Positions 47,216-58,220 are shown, counted from the first letter of the stretch. The stretch: DNA of 64,000 nt from Apium graveolens (GCF_009905375.1 NC_133653.1:53355204-53419203); one strand, 5' to 3'. Numbers and translations are program-made. Notes: generated by a model not told the origin, from the sequence alone.

Positions 47216-50200
47216 ATTGCGGCCAGGGTGATGACCAGTGGGGAATTCGTCCATCTACTAGTAGAAAAGGGTACTTATTGGTATCTTTGCCTGATCAGCA
47301 AGATATCAGGTTTATGCCAAGGTTTTCTCCTTTCCAAATTCATTGGATATAGCAGCTCTGTTTATAATTTTCATAACAGAGGTTTTCAAAGAGTGTATGA
47401 AATGTATATATATAGGTGTATATATATATCGGGACTTAATGAAGTATCTCGTAACTTCATTATTTATAATGATATTCAAAGATTGAATCTATTCAAATCT
47501 TGTCTTGTAGTCTCATCTATGTGATGAACTTTTGAAACTAATTATAACTTGAACGGTGGTAGTTCAAGTAGTATTCGGAAAAGATATAAGTATATTGGAG
47601 TATCTTGTAACTTCATCTTTTCAACTTATATCTGGTTAATGATTATCTTATGCATGACAAAGATTTTCACAAAAACGTTGAGACAAGGTTAGATATATGA
47701 GATCACCTTGCAACGGTATTTTTATACAGTTATAAACTGGAACTCTGTGTATATTATACATGTCAGAGGATTTCCAAGATTTTGAAAAGTATATATACTT
47801 ATGTACTGAATATTTTGCGACTTCATCGCGTTAAGATATCAACTTGGTTCATTTCTTCTTGACCAAGACTTTCATGAGTACTATGAGAATGCTCATATAT
47901 TGTAAATCATTATACATATTATTTTGGTGGGCTTGTTGCTCACCCTTGCTTTCTTCCTTCATCACACAACATCAGATAGACAAGATGAACAGGACCAAGC
48001 TCCCAATTCGCGAGCGGATAGGAAACGTTCCGCAGTTTCCTATAGGCGTTGATGTCGCTGTAGCTGAGGTAGGAACTACCAATAGGCTAGGCTTTCAACT
48101 TTTGATGTACCGGATTATGTATATTTATGAATTGTAATAATGACAAAGAAATGTAAATTTATTCAGAAACCTTTTTGAGGTGTAATGGCTTATAATTGTG
48201 GAATAAAATGACTTGTGTTATTTTTTTGGGTATTCATCTCTGAGACTATAACTTGCGGTGTGTGTGTTTATTGTGGGGTCACAGTACAGAATAGTTGATT
48301 ATTTATTAAGATTGGGTGTTATTAAGGGAAATGGAACTCGTGACAACCCGGATCCCCGACCCCGGATTTGGGGGTGTTACAAATGCCAACACCAAAAAGC
48401 TCCTTCAAGCACATCTTGCTTCTCTGCAACTATAATAAATTCAAGGTTTTCAACATGCTCGAGATGTCAACACCATCAAAGGTGATATTGATGAGATGAA
48501 AAAGGCCATTTCTGACAAGATGGACTCTAAACTTCCAGAAGCTACAATGTTTGACATCAAGAGACAACTCAGGAAAAATTCTAATATTACCTCAAAGATA
48601 GATGCCTTAGATACAAGAATGTCAGCAATGGAAGCATCTCTAAAAGCAATTCATCTACACCAAGCACAACAGACAGACTTGCTTCAAAAACTGGTGGCTG
48701 CATAGACCTCCTCTACTCAACTTGCTGATAATAAAACGGGGAGAAAGAGAATTCTAGGAGTGAGGGGGAGCAAAAAGTGCTCAATATTGAAGTTAGCAAA
48801 GTAATTGTGCCTTCAATTACTTTCACCAAGCCACCAGCCAAAAATAGCATTGATTTGATAAATGAAGCAGCAGCCAATTTAAGAGCAGCTGAAGAGGAGC
48901 AGTTGAAGCCAATCGACTGGGAAAAGATTGATGAGGATATTTAGAAGAAGTTTGGGCTAGCAAATAAGCCAGAAAAGTCAGCCATTCATCACTCTCAAGT
49001 CAGGCAAATCTCTGTGAATGAAATGAGCATGAACTATCTGGAAAGAGGACAGCCATCCTGTATCAAATCTCCAAAGGCTGTAGTACTTTTGAAGCCAAGG
49101 GTGAATTATCCAAGAACCTCACTAAAGAACCCTTTGGATACAGTGTATGAGACACCTAAGCCTAATAAGAAGAAACTGTTGTCAAGATCCATTGCCTTCT
49201 ACAAGGATCCAGCTGATTCAGCTTTAAAAAGGAGAATTGCTAAAGTTTTCAGAAATGGTAAAGAGATTTATGTGGTGGCTGGACATCCTTAATTTGCTGA
49301 AGCAAAGAGAAAAGAAAAGGCAAGATTGAAGCAAGAAAAGAAGCAAGCTGCTCTAGATGCTAAAAAGGCTAAATAAAAGAAAGAGCAATCTGCTATCTTG
49401 GCCAAGCTACAAGCTGTGAAACCAACATAACAAATTCCTGCCCAGCCATCTGAAATTACTGAATCTCAAGATCCAAAGAAGCAAGTTGAACCACAACAAA
49501 AGAAATCTCAAAGATACAAGGAATTGGCCAAAAGAACCAAAAGGAAATTGAACTTTGTTGGTAAGGAATTGGAGGATCAGTTTCCCAAGGAATCCACTCC
49601 AACTACAACTCAAGCACCAAAACCCTCAGTGGTATTTGAAGACATTAAGGTGGTGGATCCTTACAGGAACATTCATGGTGAACCTATTGTGCCTAAGGAT
49701 GAACCAATAGACTGTGAGAGTCTACCAATTCCTGACTTCAATTTGCCAATCCTTAACAAGCCAAAGAGAACAAAGTCAAGAGCAGTCAAGAAAGTGAAGC
49801 TGTCACCTCTCAAATCCAAATCTCTAGTCAAAGCTCAATCTAAAGTCAACAAAGGAGATTACTTATACTTATGTGATATCAAGGAATTCTCTGACCTAAA
49901 CCTCTATCTAGATGAACTTGAAGAAGTTAGAGGGATTGATGCCTACAGGAATCTACCTGAAAGGTTAGTTTTCAAGTACAAGGGAGGAAAGGAGATTCAA
50001 TGGCCACTTCACAGGATCCTTCAAGAAAGCCAATCTGTGCTGATAAAAGTTTATTCAGCTTTCAAGAAGAACTTTGGTTTCAATATAACTGCAAGAAGAA
50101 TGGTTCTAAAGAAGATTGAAGAACTGAGGAGTATTAGAGCTAAAGATGCACTCCCAAAGACTCTAACTATTCCTTACATAGGAAGTAGAGTGCATCTAAG

Positions 50201-50779
50201 GCCCTACTGGCTGATGGAGTTCATAAATGACAAAGGGGTTAGAAGATTTTTCAGATTAGAAGACCAATTGAGCATCTCTAGCAATGAGACTCTTTTGGAG
50301 ATGCAAGAAAAGCTAAATCTCTCAGAATCTGATGAACTGGAATTCCACAGACAACTCCAAAATTAGATAGAAGAAAACAACAGAAAGCCTGGAAAGAGAT
50401 CCAGACCTTCAAGGAATTAGATTAATCTGCTCAGGCTAGAGGAGCATCTTGAAAATGACCGTGAGCTAATCTTTGTACATTTTGTTATTTGAAGCACTTT
50501 ACAGTTTTATCTACTCACTACTAGAAATAGTGCCTACGACATCACCCCTTTAACATCGGTTAGAAATGTCACCGATGTTAAAAGCAGTTTTAACATCGGT
50601 TGCTTTAAAACCGATATTAAAGGTACTTTAAGACATCAGTTTGTTTCCCAACCGATGTCTAAAACCCATTTTAAAAAAACTAAAAAACGCCCGCTTCTTT
50701 ATTTCCCCCGTTAATACACCAAATATCCCCCCCTTAACCAAAAATTTCAGTTTTAGTTTCCCCCTTCACGAAAACTCTT

Positions 50780-50945
50780 TCCCTCTCTCTCTCATTCTCT
50801 CTCGCTCTCTCTTATTTTCTCTTCTCTCTTCTCTTTCACTCTCTTCTCTCTCACAGTCTCTGTTCTCGCTTCTCTCTCGCTCCCTCATCGTCCTCTCTCT
50901 TCTCTCTCATCTCTCACTTTCTCTCTTCTCACTCACTCTCTCTAA
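50780..50945 (+). repeat. CT-rich (TCTC)n tract
   Basis: Long imperfect CT/TCTCTC microsatellite in the CACTA leader. It produces an open but meaningless Ser/Leu-rich ORF. Confidence 0.85.
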
Positions 50946-51445
50946 ACCTAATTATACCCCTATGTGTACAAACCCTTAATTAAACTCAATTAATTTCTAA
51001 ATCTAGCTCGATTGATGCTAAATAACCTTGAAAGAAGTTGGGTCTACTCGATTAGTTCAAGAAAAGTAAGTTTATTTTGAATCTATTTTCAATTTTTATG
51101 TTTTTATTTTAATAAAGTTTTGTTTATAGGTCTCTGGAGCTTTGTTAGTGTTGAAAGATGTTGGTTTTGCTTAATTAGGTAAGATTAACTTCTAATTTAC
51201 TAGATTAAAAGTTGGTGTATGTATTGTTAATCTTGAAAGAAGTTGGATTTACAGATCTATATAAGGTAGATTACATTTGAAGCTTTGTTTGATCAGGTGA
51301 AAGACATCATATCCATTAAACTCAATGTTAGGAGAACCTTATCTCAATAGAAGTTTTTCTTATGTAAATTGTCAGGACCTTGAGTTACATGTCATGTTAT
51401 TTTTTGTTTTTTCTTTATAAGCAATGATGATTTGAATGCCTGCAG

Positions 51446-53082
51446 CCATGGCCTTCATTACTAGAACAAACTACTCAAGAAGATCCAGGTAATGCGTTGG
51501 CTGACCAATCATCTCAAGCCATTTCTAAAGAAGCTCAAAATACTGTTTCACCAGGAAATGGATCAAAATCTTCTGAAAGAAAAGAGCTCCCAGCAGTTTC
51601 TACCAACCTCACTTGTATTGCTCTTGTGTTTGCTGTCCTCCTCTAAAATATTTTTTTTTCTAATTGTTTAAAGGAAAATCTTTAGGAACTTTTTACATTC
51701 AGCTATCCTGCATATCCTGCACCAATACATAATTGGCAGTTTTATCCACCTCGCGGAATGGGATATGGCATGCAATATGCTCCTTCACCGGTATGGCATA
51801 TAACTTGGAACAGAGATGAACAAGTTTCTATATCAGTAGACTATTTCTTGATACAAAATGTGTGTCTCTTTATTCATATTCATTTTTATTAGAATGTGGC
51901 TGTTTTTCCCAGTTCTGCAAAATCAGGGAACCTTTTTGATATTGAAGATGACCCTAGACCTGTTCAAGGTGTAATGGTATGTACATCATCTAATTTTATA
52001 TTTCCTTCTAGTAGCTGCATTGTGATCTAATCTGTCACGTATCTTAACTGATACTAGGATATAAGATGGTATGGACCTGCCAACTATTTTATAACTCACA
52101 CTATTTCATTTTCATGGAGACTGAATACTTGACTCTTGATTCTTGAAACCGATAACCTTTTAATAGTTGGCCTCAGGGTTTAGAGTTACTGCCAAAATTT
52201 AAAGTCCCTGTTGCTTCTTAAAAGCTTAAGCTTATGTAAGAATATGCACTTAAAGCTGCAGTTTTTGATGTAAAACTCCAGTAGACTGCACTGTATTACA
52301 CAAAAACTAAAATGTAATAATACATATGCAGATTGATTCATTGTCAAATCAATAAAAGCTTTAAAGATCACGCATTCTTTTCTGTATTTTTCTGCAGCCC
52401 TATTCTCTATGCATCCATAAAAATGTTCTTGATTAGATTACTAAGCCTTTACCTTTGAAACAGTTACCCTCAGTAGCATCTGTCCCTGGAGCACTTCCGC
52501 AAATGTCACCTCATGGAGGCATGCAGCCTCGGCCAGCACCTTATGCATCTGGACTTCCTCAAGAATCGCCTTCTTATGGTATGTACATGACTACAGGATA
52601 TAATCAATCATCATATCTGAATTATTAACACATTGATAAAACAGTTACTGTTCCGCCATTTATTCTCTTTCTCTTATTTTATTTCATTACCTATAGGAGG
52701 ATACATGGGGCAACAACTACCAAACAATACCCCAACCCAAAGGTACCTATTGGTTGCAGTTTATAGATGCATATGTTTAAATATACCTCTTCCTGATTAC
52801 CAGACAACAACATTATGCCTGATCCTACTAAACAAATCATAATTTTCAGCAAATGTAGTTTTTCATATAATTTGTTTAGTCTTATCTAAATTTACAATTA
52901 GTATCACTTGATCACTTTGTGTGCATCTTTGTTCACCTGATTTCATTCCAGCAAAGCAGAACAAAGTCTTATTTCCTAGCCAATAACTTTTGATTGTCAT
53001 TCATAGATTGCAAGGAACTGGTAGCTTTGGCACTGGCTCTACTTTTGCCTCATTTAACCCAGCTCAGCATAATCCTGGTTGT
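51446..53082 (+). pseudogene. captured ArfGAP (AGD14-like) gene fragment, exons and introns
   Basis: Successive exon-like blocks with splice borders: 51446-51610 (WPSLLEQTTQEDPGNAL to KSSERKELPA); about 51684-51790 (FSYPAYPAPIHNWQ, PRGMGYGMQYAPSP); about 51893-51976 (SSAKSGNLFDIEDDP); about 52464-52579 (LPSVASVPGALPQMSPHGG, PQESPSYG); about 52697-52741 (GGYMGQQLPNN); about 53008-53078 (LQGTGSFGTGSTFASFNP). The order and wording match the C-terminal half of plant AGD14-type Arf GTPase-activating proteins as I know them. The N-terminal ArfGAP zinc-finger domain and the true start are absent, and the first block runs into frame-breaking sequence after ELPA. Introns are retained, so capture was at DNA level. 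Confidence 0.7.
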
Positions 53083-53591
53083 ATGTATTGTTAATCTTGA
53101 AAGAAGTTGAACTCTTAGAAATTACATGATTTGAAGGTAGATCTCATTGACATTGATATAAGAAGCTATGCTTCCTGTACTAATCAAATAATCTACTTGG
53201 AGATCAATAAGCAAAATTAACTTTTCTAGATGTGTTCGGTATCCATTATGTAACTCACTTAAGTTAAAAATACATAAGTATCAGGTACTACATTTTTATG
53301 CTAGTTTATCTTGTTTTAACCTGCATTCTGAAATGGCGCATTTGCAATATACCACGTTCATAAAAACTTATTACTTAGCTTCTATATATTTATAGTAAAT
53401 GTGTCTCATGGAATTTATGTATTTTCAAGGACTCTTTGGTACACTTGCAACAGGAGAATTAAAAGGTTCGAAGTATTCCTCACTCCATCGCTGCTCCCCT
53501 GGCAGTTAGTGGTAAGTGTTTAATTAAGGAGTATTAACGATCATTTATTTTGGCTTGGAAAAAATAACTACATATTTTTGGTGTCATATGC

Positions 53592-54161
53592 TGTTATGGA
53601 TAAAAAACCAAGGTTATTACTTGCTATATTTAATACTAAGATTCGGGAGCTCAAGGCCTTTAATGGCTGCTCTCGTGTTTCGTGACTCAATCTGCCTTTA
53701 CGAGATGCCTACGTATCTCTGTGAATTAGAGAATCAAGCCAAAAAACGTAGTTCTGATTGGTGGGGGTGAGACCCCTTATATAGATGTTGGGAGTCCTTG
53801 AATTGGACTTGGTATAGGAGACTTGGTGGGCAAGTCTCATAATTAGAATGGACTTTGGAGTCCTAGATAGTAGGAAACTGATTCCTTATCCTTTTAGGTC
53901 CCCTTGAGGCTAATCTCCAAGGATTTATATCCTTATCGGGACTCTTTTCAACATCTGATTTGTCCCTTATTAATTAATTACGAAATTAATTAATAATCAG
54001 GGCTTTTGGGCCTTTTTTATTCCATCAGGCCTGATCTGGTCCATCAGGCTTAACCTTTCTGGTCTGAGTATCATATATCTTTTTATTGGGCCTGGCAGCC
54101 CACAGTTTGTACAATTAATACAGTATTTAATTATACAAACATAATTTATTTATCCCTATCA
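53592..54161 (-). repeat. 3' LTR of Tat-2
   Basis: 570 bp. Plus-strand ends TGTTATGGATAAAAAACC and TATCCCTATCA. It matches the sequence at 63961-64000 at 39 of 40 positions. Confidence 0.92.
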
Positions 54162-54284
54162 TTTGCCCCCCAACTTTTGGGAAACATTGATTAGGTTTCG
54201 CAGAAGTTAAGTCTATTTGTTCCCTTACAGGGTTTCGTTTTTCCGTAAAGTGTGGAGCGACCTACACATTTACAACGAATTTTT

Positions 54285-54541
54285 CCTTTTATTCAGGAAT
54301 TATCTTAATTTCCAGGAATTTTTCCCTTATTTCCGGGATTTTTCCCTTATTTTCTGGAATTTTTCCCTAATTTTCTGGGATTTTCCCTAATTTTCTGGGA
54401 TTTTTCCCTAATTTTCTGGAATTTTCTGGGATTTTTCCTTATTTTCTGGAATTTTCCCTAATTTTCTGGAATTTTCTGGGATTTTTCCTTATTTTCTGGA
54501 ATTTTCTGGGATTTTTCCTTATTTTCTGGAATTTTCAAATT
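54285..54541. repeat. Tat-2 3' UTR array 1: ~20-bp units
   Basis: About twelve imperfect units of the form TTTTCTGG(A/G)ATTTTTCCCT, homogenised into higher-order blocks near 54410-54530. Confidence 0.9.
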
Positions 54542-54548
54542 TCCAGCC

Positions 54549-54985
54549 CTTTTTTTCGACCAGGATCCAGGTCGAAATTTCGACCAGGATCCTAGTCGAA
54601 AAATGGGGCCAGCCTTGTCATCCTGGTCGAAGGAATTCGACTAGGATCCACGACCTGGAATTCGACCAGGATCCTAGTCGAAATTTCGACCTGGATCTAG
54701 GACCTGGATCCTGGTCGAAATTTCGACCTGGATCTAGGACCTGAAATTCGACCAGGATCCTAGTCGAAAATTCGACCTGGATCGAGGTCGAAAATTCAAC
54801 CCTTTTTTTTTTTTTTTTTTTTTAAGCCTATCGACTAGGATTTCGACTAGGATTCTAGTCGATATTTCGACCTGAATCCTGTTCGAAAATTCTTTGGTTT
54901 TCTTGCTTCCTGGTCGAAGGATTTCGACTAGGATCCACGACCTAGAATTCGACTAGGATCCTAGTCGAACTTCGACCTGGGTTTT
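54549..54985. repeat. Tat-2 3' UTR array 2: TTCGACC/GGATCC units
   Basis: Many short units of TTCGACCAGGATCCTAGTCG and variants in both directions, so the array is rich in small palindromes (TCGAC...GTCGA, GGATCC). A poly(T) run interrupts it at about 54795-54821. Confidence 0.85.
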
Positions 54986-55067
54986 TAATCCCTATTTTTT
55001 GAAAGATGCTTGGTTTTATTCGACCTCATTCCTGGTTGAAACTTTGACCTCAATTCAGTTCCTTTAT

Positions 55068-55316
55068 TCCAGCTATTTTCGGGTGTCTGCTCGAAAGATT
55101 TCGGGCAGGATTCACGACCTGGAATTCGACCTGGATTCTGGTCTTTTTTACCCGCTATTTTCGGGTGTCTGCTCGAAAGATTTCGGGCAGGATTCACGAC
55201 CTGGATTTCGACCTGGATTCTGGTCTTTTTTACCCGCTATTTTCGGGTGTCTGCTCGAAAGATTTCGGGCAGGATTCACGACCTGGATTTCGACCTGGTT
55301 CCTGGTCTTCCACTAG
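55068..55316. repeat. Tat-2 3' UTR array 3: three 82-bp units
   Basis: The core ATTTTCGGGTGTCTGCTCGA recurs with an 82-bp period (GGGTGTCT at 55081, 55163 and 55245). The units incorporate the TTCGACCTGGATTC word of the preceding array. Confidence 0.92.
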
Positions 55317-55439
55317 CCTTCTTTATTTAGCTTTAATTTAGGGTATTGTATTTTCCAAATCCTAATTGGATTTGGGCCTAGCCTTTTTTGTTGGGCCTTA
55401 TTAAATTTTTCTGAGCCTCTATTATTGGGCTTTTCCAAA

Positions 55440-55590
55440 TCTTATTGGGCCTTTTCAAATCTTATTGGGCCTCTTTTATTGGGCCTTTTCAAATCTTATT
55501 GGGCCTCTTTTATTGGGCCTTTTCAAATCTTATTGGGCCTCTTTTATTGGGCCTTTTCAAATCTTATTGGGCCTCTTTTATTGATCTGGG
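55440..55590. repeat. Tat-2 3' UTR array 4: 34-bp units
   Basis: TCAAATCTTATTGGGCCTCT starts at 55455, 55489, 55523 and 55557, period 34. It lies about 130 bp upstream of the TATA box of the antisense gene. Confidence 0.93.
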
Positions 55591-55718
55591 CTTAATACAC
55601 CCTGTTAAGAATGCTCTAGAATTCCTTGGAATATTCTGGAATATTCTTTTTTCTGGGCTTTTTCTTATGGGCTTTTGTCCTCAATGGGATTTTCGTCCCT
55701 TCAACTTCCTTTTCCTCT

Positions 55719-55729
55719 TATATAAAGGA
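55719..55729 (+). promoter_or_regulatory. TATA box of Tat-2 antisense gene
   Basis: TTATATAAAGG on the plus strand, about 135 bases before the first donor (55856). A CT-rich leader follows. Its position matches the Tat-1 TATA at 10068-10080 relative to that gene's first intron. Confidence 0.7.
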
Positions 55730-55855
55730 ATGAGGAAAGGCTATTACTCCTCACTTTCTCATTTCTTAGTTTTCTTCTTCATCTTCCTGCTAAGATTCTC
55801 AGAGGAATAACAGCAAGTCGGAGCTCAAAGCCTTTTTTCAGGAGCGCTTCTTCAG

Positions 55856-55942
55856 GTAAGATTCCTCCCTTTGCTTTTCATTATTTTTCCATTGTGTGCC
55901 ATTTTAAGATAGCCTATTTACGTGCCTCATACTTTTTTTCAG
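55856..55942 (+). other. 5' UTR intron of Tat-2 antisense gene
   Basis: Donor CAG/GTAAG at 55856 and a pyrimidine tract plus CAG ending at 55942, immediately followed by ATG at 55943. This is why the start at 55943 is preferred over the in-frame ATG at 55922. Confidence 0.8.
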
Positions 55943-57887
55943 ATGGCTGACAAAAGAATGACTCGTTTGGCCAAGATGAACGTGGCTAGAAAGTCCAATG
56001 ATTTTCCTATTCGATCGAGGTATACTTCCTTAATCGACATGATCAACACTCGAGGGGACGAGTATCCGTCTGATGCGCATCTGGACGCGCACGATCATAT
56101 CAGTGCTTTACGGGATCCCAAGGAGCTGGAAAAGTTGAGCAGCTGCTTCAAAATCAAGGAGCCTTTTAAGCTGGTTCTTGCGGGTCCGGCAGACAGGGCC
56201 TGTCAGTGGAAGAAGGACGCGCTATGCGTCTATAGGGATACTCTGAGGGCAGGTATTAGACTCCCTTTTCATCCATTCATTCCTTTGCTACTGGCTGATG
56301 TGGGCATCAGCCCTTGCCAACTTCCCCCTAATTCCTGGAGGTTGATTCTGTGTTATCTGTCGCAATGCGCCAAGCACAACGTCCCCACATCTGTTGCTGT
56401 CTTCAGGAAGATTTTTCAGTTTAAAAACAGCCCTGATAAAATTCCGGGTTGGGTTTCTATCAACCAGCGCCCCACTATCCCCCATATCGTAAATGGGAAG
56501 TCCATCCCTGACAACAACTTGGGGTGGAAGAAAGATTTTTTGTTTGTTATTTGGGAAGGTGGAGATTGGGGCTCCCTGTTTCGATCATCCTTTGGGCTGG
56601 CCGTAGACGGGAGCCCGAATGACATAACTTTATCTGAGGAGGAAGCTAGAGGTTTCAACCTCCTTACGCAAGACAACGGCACTTCCCATTGTTGGGACCT
56701 TATCCGGGAGACCGTCCTGGTAGAACGCGGCCTTTCGCCCGTTAATAAGAAAAGTAAGTTCCCTTTCTTATCTCCTTTATTTCCTGCACTTTTATTTCAT
56801 TGATTTTCAACTGACTTTGTTTCTTGCAGTGGCTGAGAAGATTGAGGAGGCTACCAAGCCGAAGGACCTGGAGACAACCAGGATGAAGAGGGCCGGGAAG
56901 ATCTTTAAGGACCCTCGACTGGGTGACCGCTTCCCGGAGTTCCTTCTTCAGGCGACGGAGCCAGATGAGGAAGGCCCCAGCCAAGTTCTGCGCACCAAGC
57001 AGAGGCCAGGTGCCTACTTTCAACCTGCTTGGGGGATCCGGGGCAATGACTCAATTGTGGGCAGCACGGCCCTGTCCAAGGAATGGTCTAAGCATTCCAT
57101 TTCCCCGGTGGATTATCAAGATTTTGTCCTTCAACAGGACTTGGAGGGGAATGAGCTGTTTGGAGCCCAAGCTCTGGCGACGGTATGTACTTTACTTATG
57201 CTTTTTACAATTCTCTTTTCTTTTTTTTTTTTAAACCTTTGCTGTTTTCTCCTGCAGGCTAACGCCCATTTTCAAGGGGCTATTCACCAAGCCAATGCTT
57301 GGAAGGTTGGCCTGGAAGATGCCAACAAGAAGTTGGAGGAGGCCAATCAAAAAATTGAGGCCCTTGAAGCTCAATTGGCCTCTTCCACTTCTGACCTGGA
57401 GACGGCCCGGGCTGAAAATGTCATCTTGAAGGCGCAGAAGGAAAAAGCCTTTGATGGCTGGATGGACACTCAAGAATTCAAAGACTTGATGGTGGAGCAT
57501 GACGCCCTTCTTCATCCTGTTAGCTATAAGGAAGGCTGGGACGCTGCTGTGGAGGCCATCCAGGATGAGTTTCCCGAGGTCCTTGAGCAGTTGCCCTTTC
57601 CTTGCCCAGTGCGGGTTCCAGAGCTTGGAGGTGTTACTGAAAAGCTTGCTGGTATGATCAAGGATGGAGAGGAGGAAGATTCCCCCGAGGAGGAATTCGA
57701 GCCTGTTGCTAAGAAGGCCAGGGTGGAAGAATCTCCCAAAGCAGCGCCTCAACAGCCATCATCTTCTGCCGAGGGAACTTCTACAGGGACTTCGGAGGGG
57801 ACGACCGAGACGTCCGAAGAAACGACTGAAACTTCTGAAGAGACTTCGGATAGTGGTTCTGAGGAATCTCATCCTTCCAAGGCCTAG
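55943..57887 (+). CDS. Tat-2 antisense accessory protein (aORF), 3 coding exons
   Basis: Plus strand, opposite to gag-pol. Coding exons 55943-56753, 56830-57182 and 57258-57887, with clean GT-AG introns (76 and 75 nt), give 597 residues without a stop. The N-terminal domain (FKIKEPFKLVLAGPADRACQ, GIRLPFHPFIPLLLADVGIS, then PNSWRLILCYLSQCAKHN) has the look of the Pfam Transposase_28 'gypsy type transposon' domain. The last exon forms a coiled coil (LEEANQKIEALEAQLASS) and ends in a Glu/Ser/Thr-rich tail. The 75-nt intron is a multiple of three and has no stop, so retention would add 25 hydrophobic residues. Tat antisense ORFs are known; none has a proven function. The intact frame suggests it was expressed recently. 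Confidence 0.85.
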
Positions 57888-58220
57888 CTTTTTGTATATC
57901 TTCTTTTTGAACTTTATTTGTATCAGAACTTGTTACCCTTCGGGGTTATGTTTTATACGTTGCTTTTCTTGCCTTTTTCTGTTTTATCTTTACAATCTTA
58001 ATATGCATTTGAACCTTAAGCATCCTTAGATAGAAATAATTTCAAACTCTTTAATATGAAGTCTGGTTTTCCAAAACCTTACATAGCATGGGTTTGACCC
58101 TAATCAACAATAACTAGACAATGTAAATTCTACTGGAATATAAAATCCTATGCAAGCAAAGCTTCAAGGTGCTTTTAAACCTACTTGTCAATGACAAGTG
58201 AGAATCATACTTCTCCTATC
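57888..58220. other. gap between convergent Tat-2 antisense gene and pol
   Basis: About 330 bp where the two transcription units of Tat-2 meet tail to tail. Short AT-rich sequence that should hold both terminators/poly(A) sites. No repeat seen. Confidence 0.5.

Larger units (their letters stand above)
44248..48381 (+). mobile_element. 4.1-kb solo LTR or LARD-like element
   Basis: Begins TGTAATAACCCC, ends GGGTGTTACA (inverted ends), and is flanked by AATGC at 44243-44247 and 48382-48386, a 5-bp target duplication. 4134 bp with no coding capacity. This fits a solo LTR of a long-LTR gypsy family (Tekay/Del LTRs reach this size) or a large non-autonomous derivative. Contains internal short tandem repeats at 46395-46615 and 47125-47215. 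The strand cannot be fixed with certainty. Confidence 0.8.
41716..50366 (+). pseudogene. Sirevirus extra ORF after pol, interrupted by an LTR-like insert
   Basis: Starts MAPVVKIMSQTGFIYEKNNF. A single frame runs to the 4.1-kb insertion at 44248 with stops at about 42136, 42823, 43495, 43840, 43978 and 44197. Coding resumes after 48387 and ends EFHRQLQN at 50366, again with stops and frame changes. About 4.5 kb of coding DNA without the insert. The N-terminal 250 residues look globular; then Ser/Lys/Pro-rich low complexity, a short heptad region (SKIDALDTRMSAMEASL, about 48590-48650), Lys-rich tracts, and a better-conserved C-terminal block (49860-50366, for example YLYLCDIKEFSDLNLYLDEL). Sireviruses often carry an 'env-like' ORF here, but I see no signal peptide or membrane helix, so that name is not used. 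Function unknown. Confidence 0.7.
34397..50515 (+). mobile_element. Sirevirus-like Ty1-copia element with long extra ORF
   Basis: 5' LTR, Met-tRNA-type PBS, gag with CCHC knuckle, copia-order pol (protease, integrase, RT, RNase H) and then a roughly 4.5-kb extra ORF region after pol, the arrangement of the Sirevirus/SIRE lineage. The extra ORF is split by a 4.1-kb element (44248-48381). The 3' LTR is not seen: a CACTA element begins at 50516, shortly after the last ORF, so the 3' LTR is either deleted or displaced beyond the window. Confidence 0.85.
50516..53591 (+). mobile_element. CACTA (En/Spm) element 5' part carrying captured gene pieces
   Basis: Starts CACTACTAGAAATAGTGCC, the classic CACTA end, preceded by ACT (50513-50515), a possible 3-bp target duplicate. 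Subterminal repeats of the AACATCGGT/ACCGATGTT type fill 50550-50670. A CT-rich tract (about 50780-50945) and a leader with plausible donors (GTAAGTTT near 51067) follow. From 51446 there are ArfGAP-like exons. The right CACTA end is not found before the Tat-2 insertion at 53592 and should lie beyond the window. Confidence 0.75.

Noticed and set aside
41716..50366. Calling the Sirevirus extra ORF an envelope gene
   Set aside because: The position fits the 'env-like' label, but no signal peptide, transmembrane segment or fusion-type feature was visible.
50641..50979. Ser/Leu-rich ORF in the CACTA leader
   Set aside because: Direct translation of a CT-rich microsatellite.
54985..55316. ORFs on both strands over the 82-bp repeats
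   Set aside because: Repeat-derived open frames; the period-82 DNA structure explains them.
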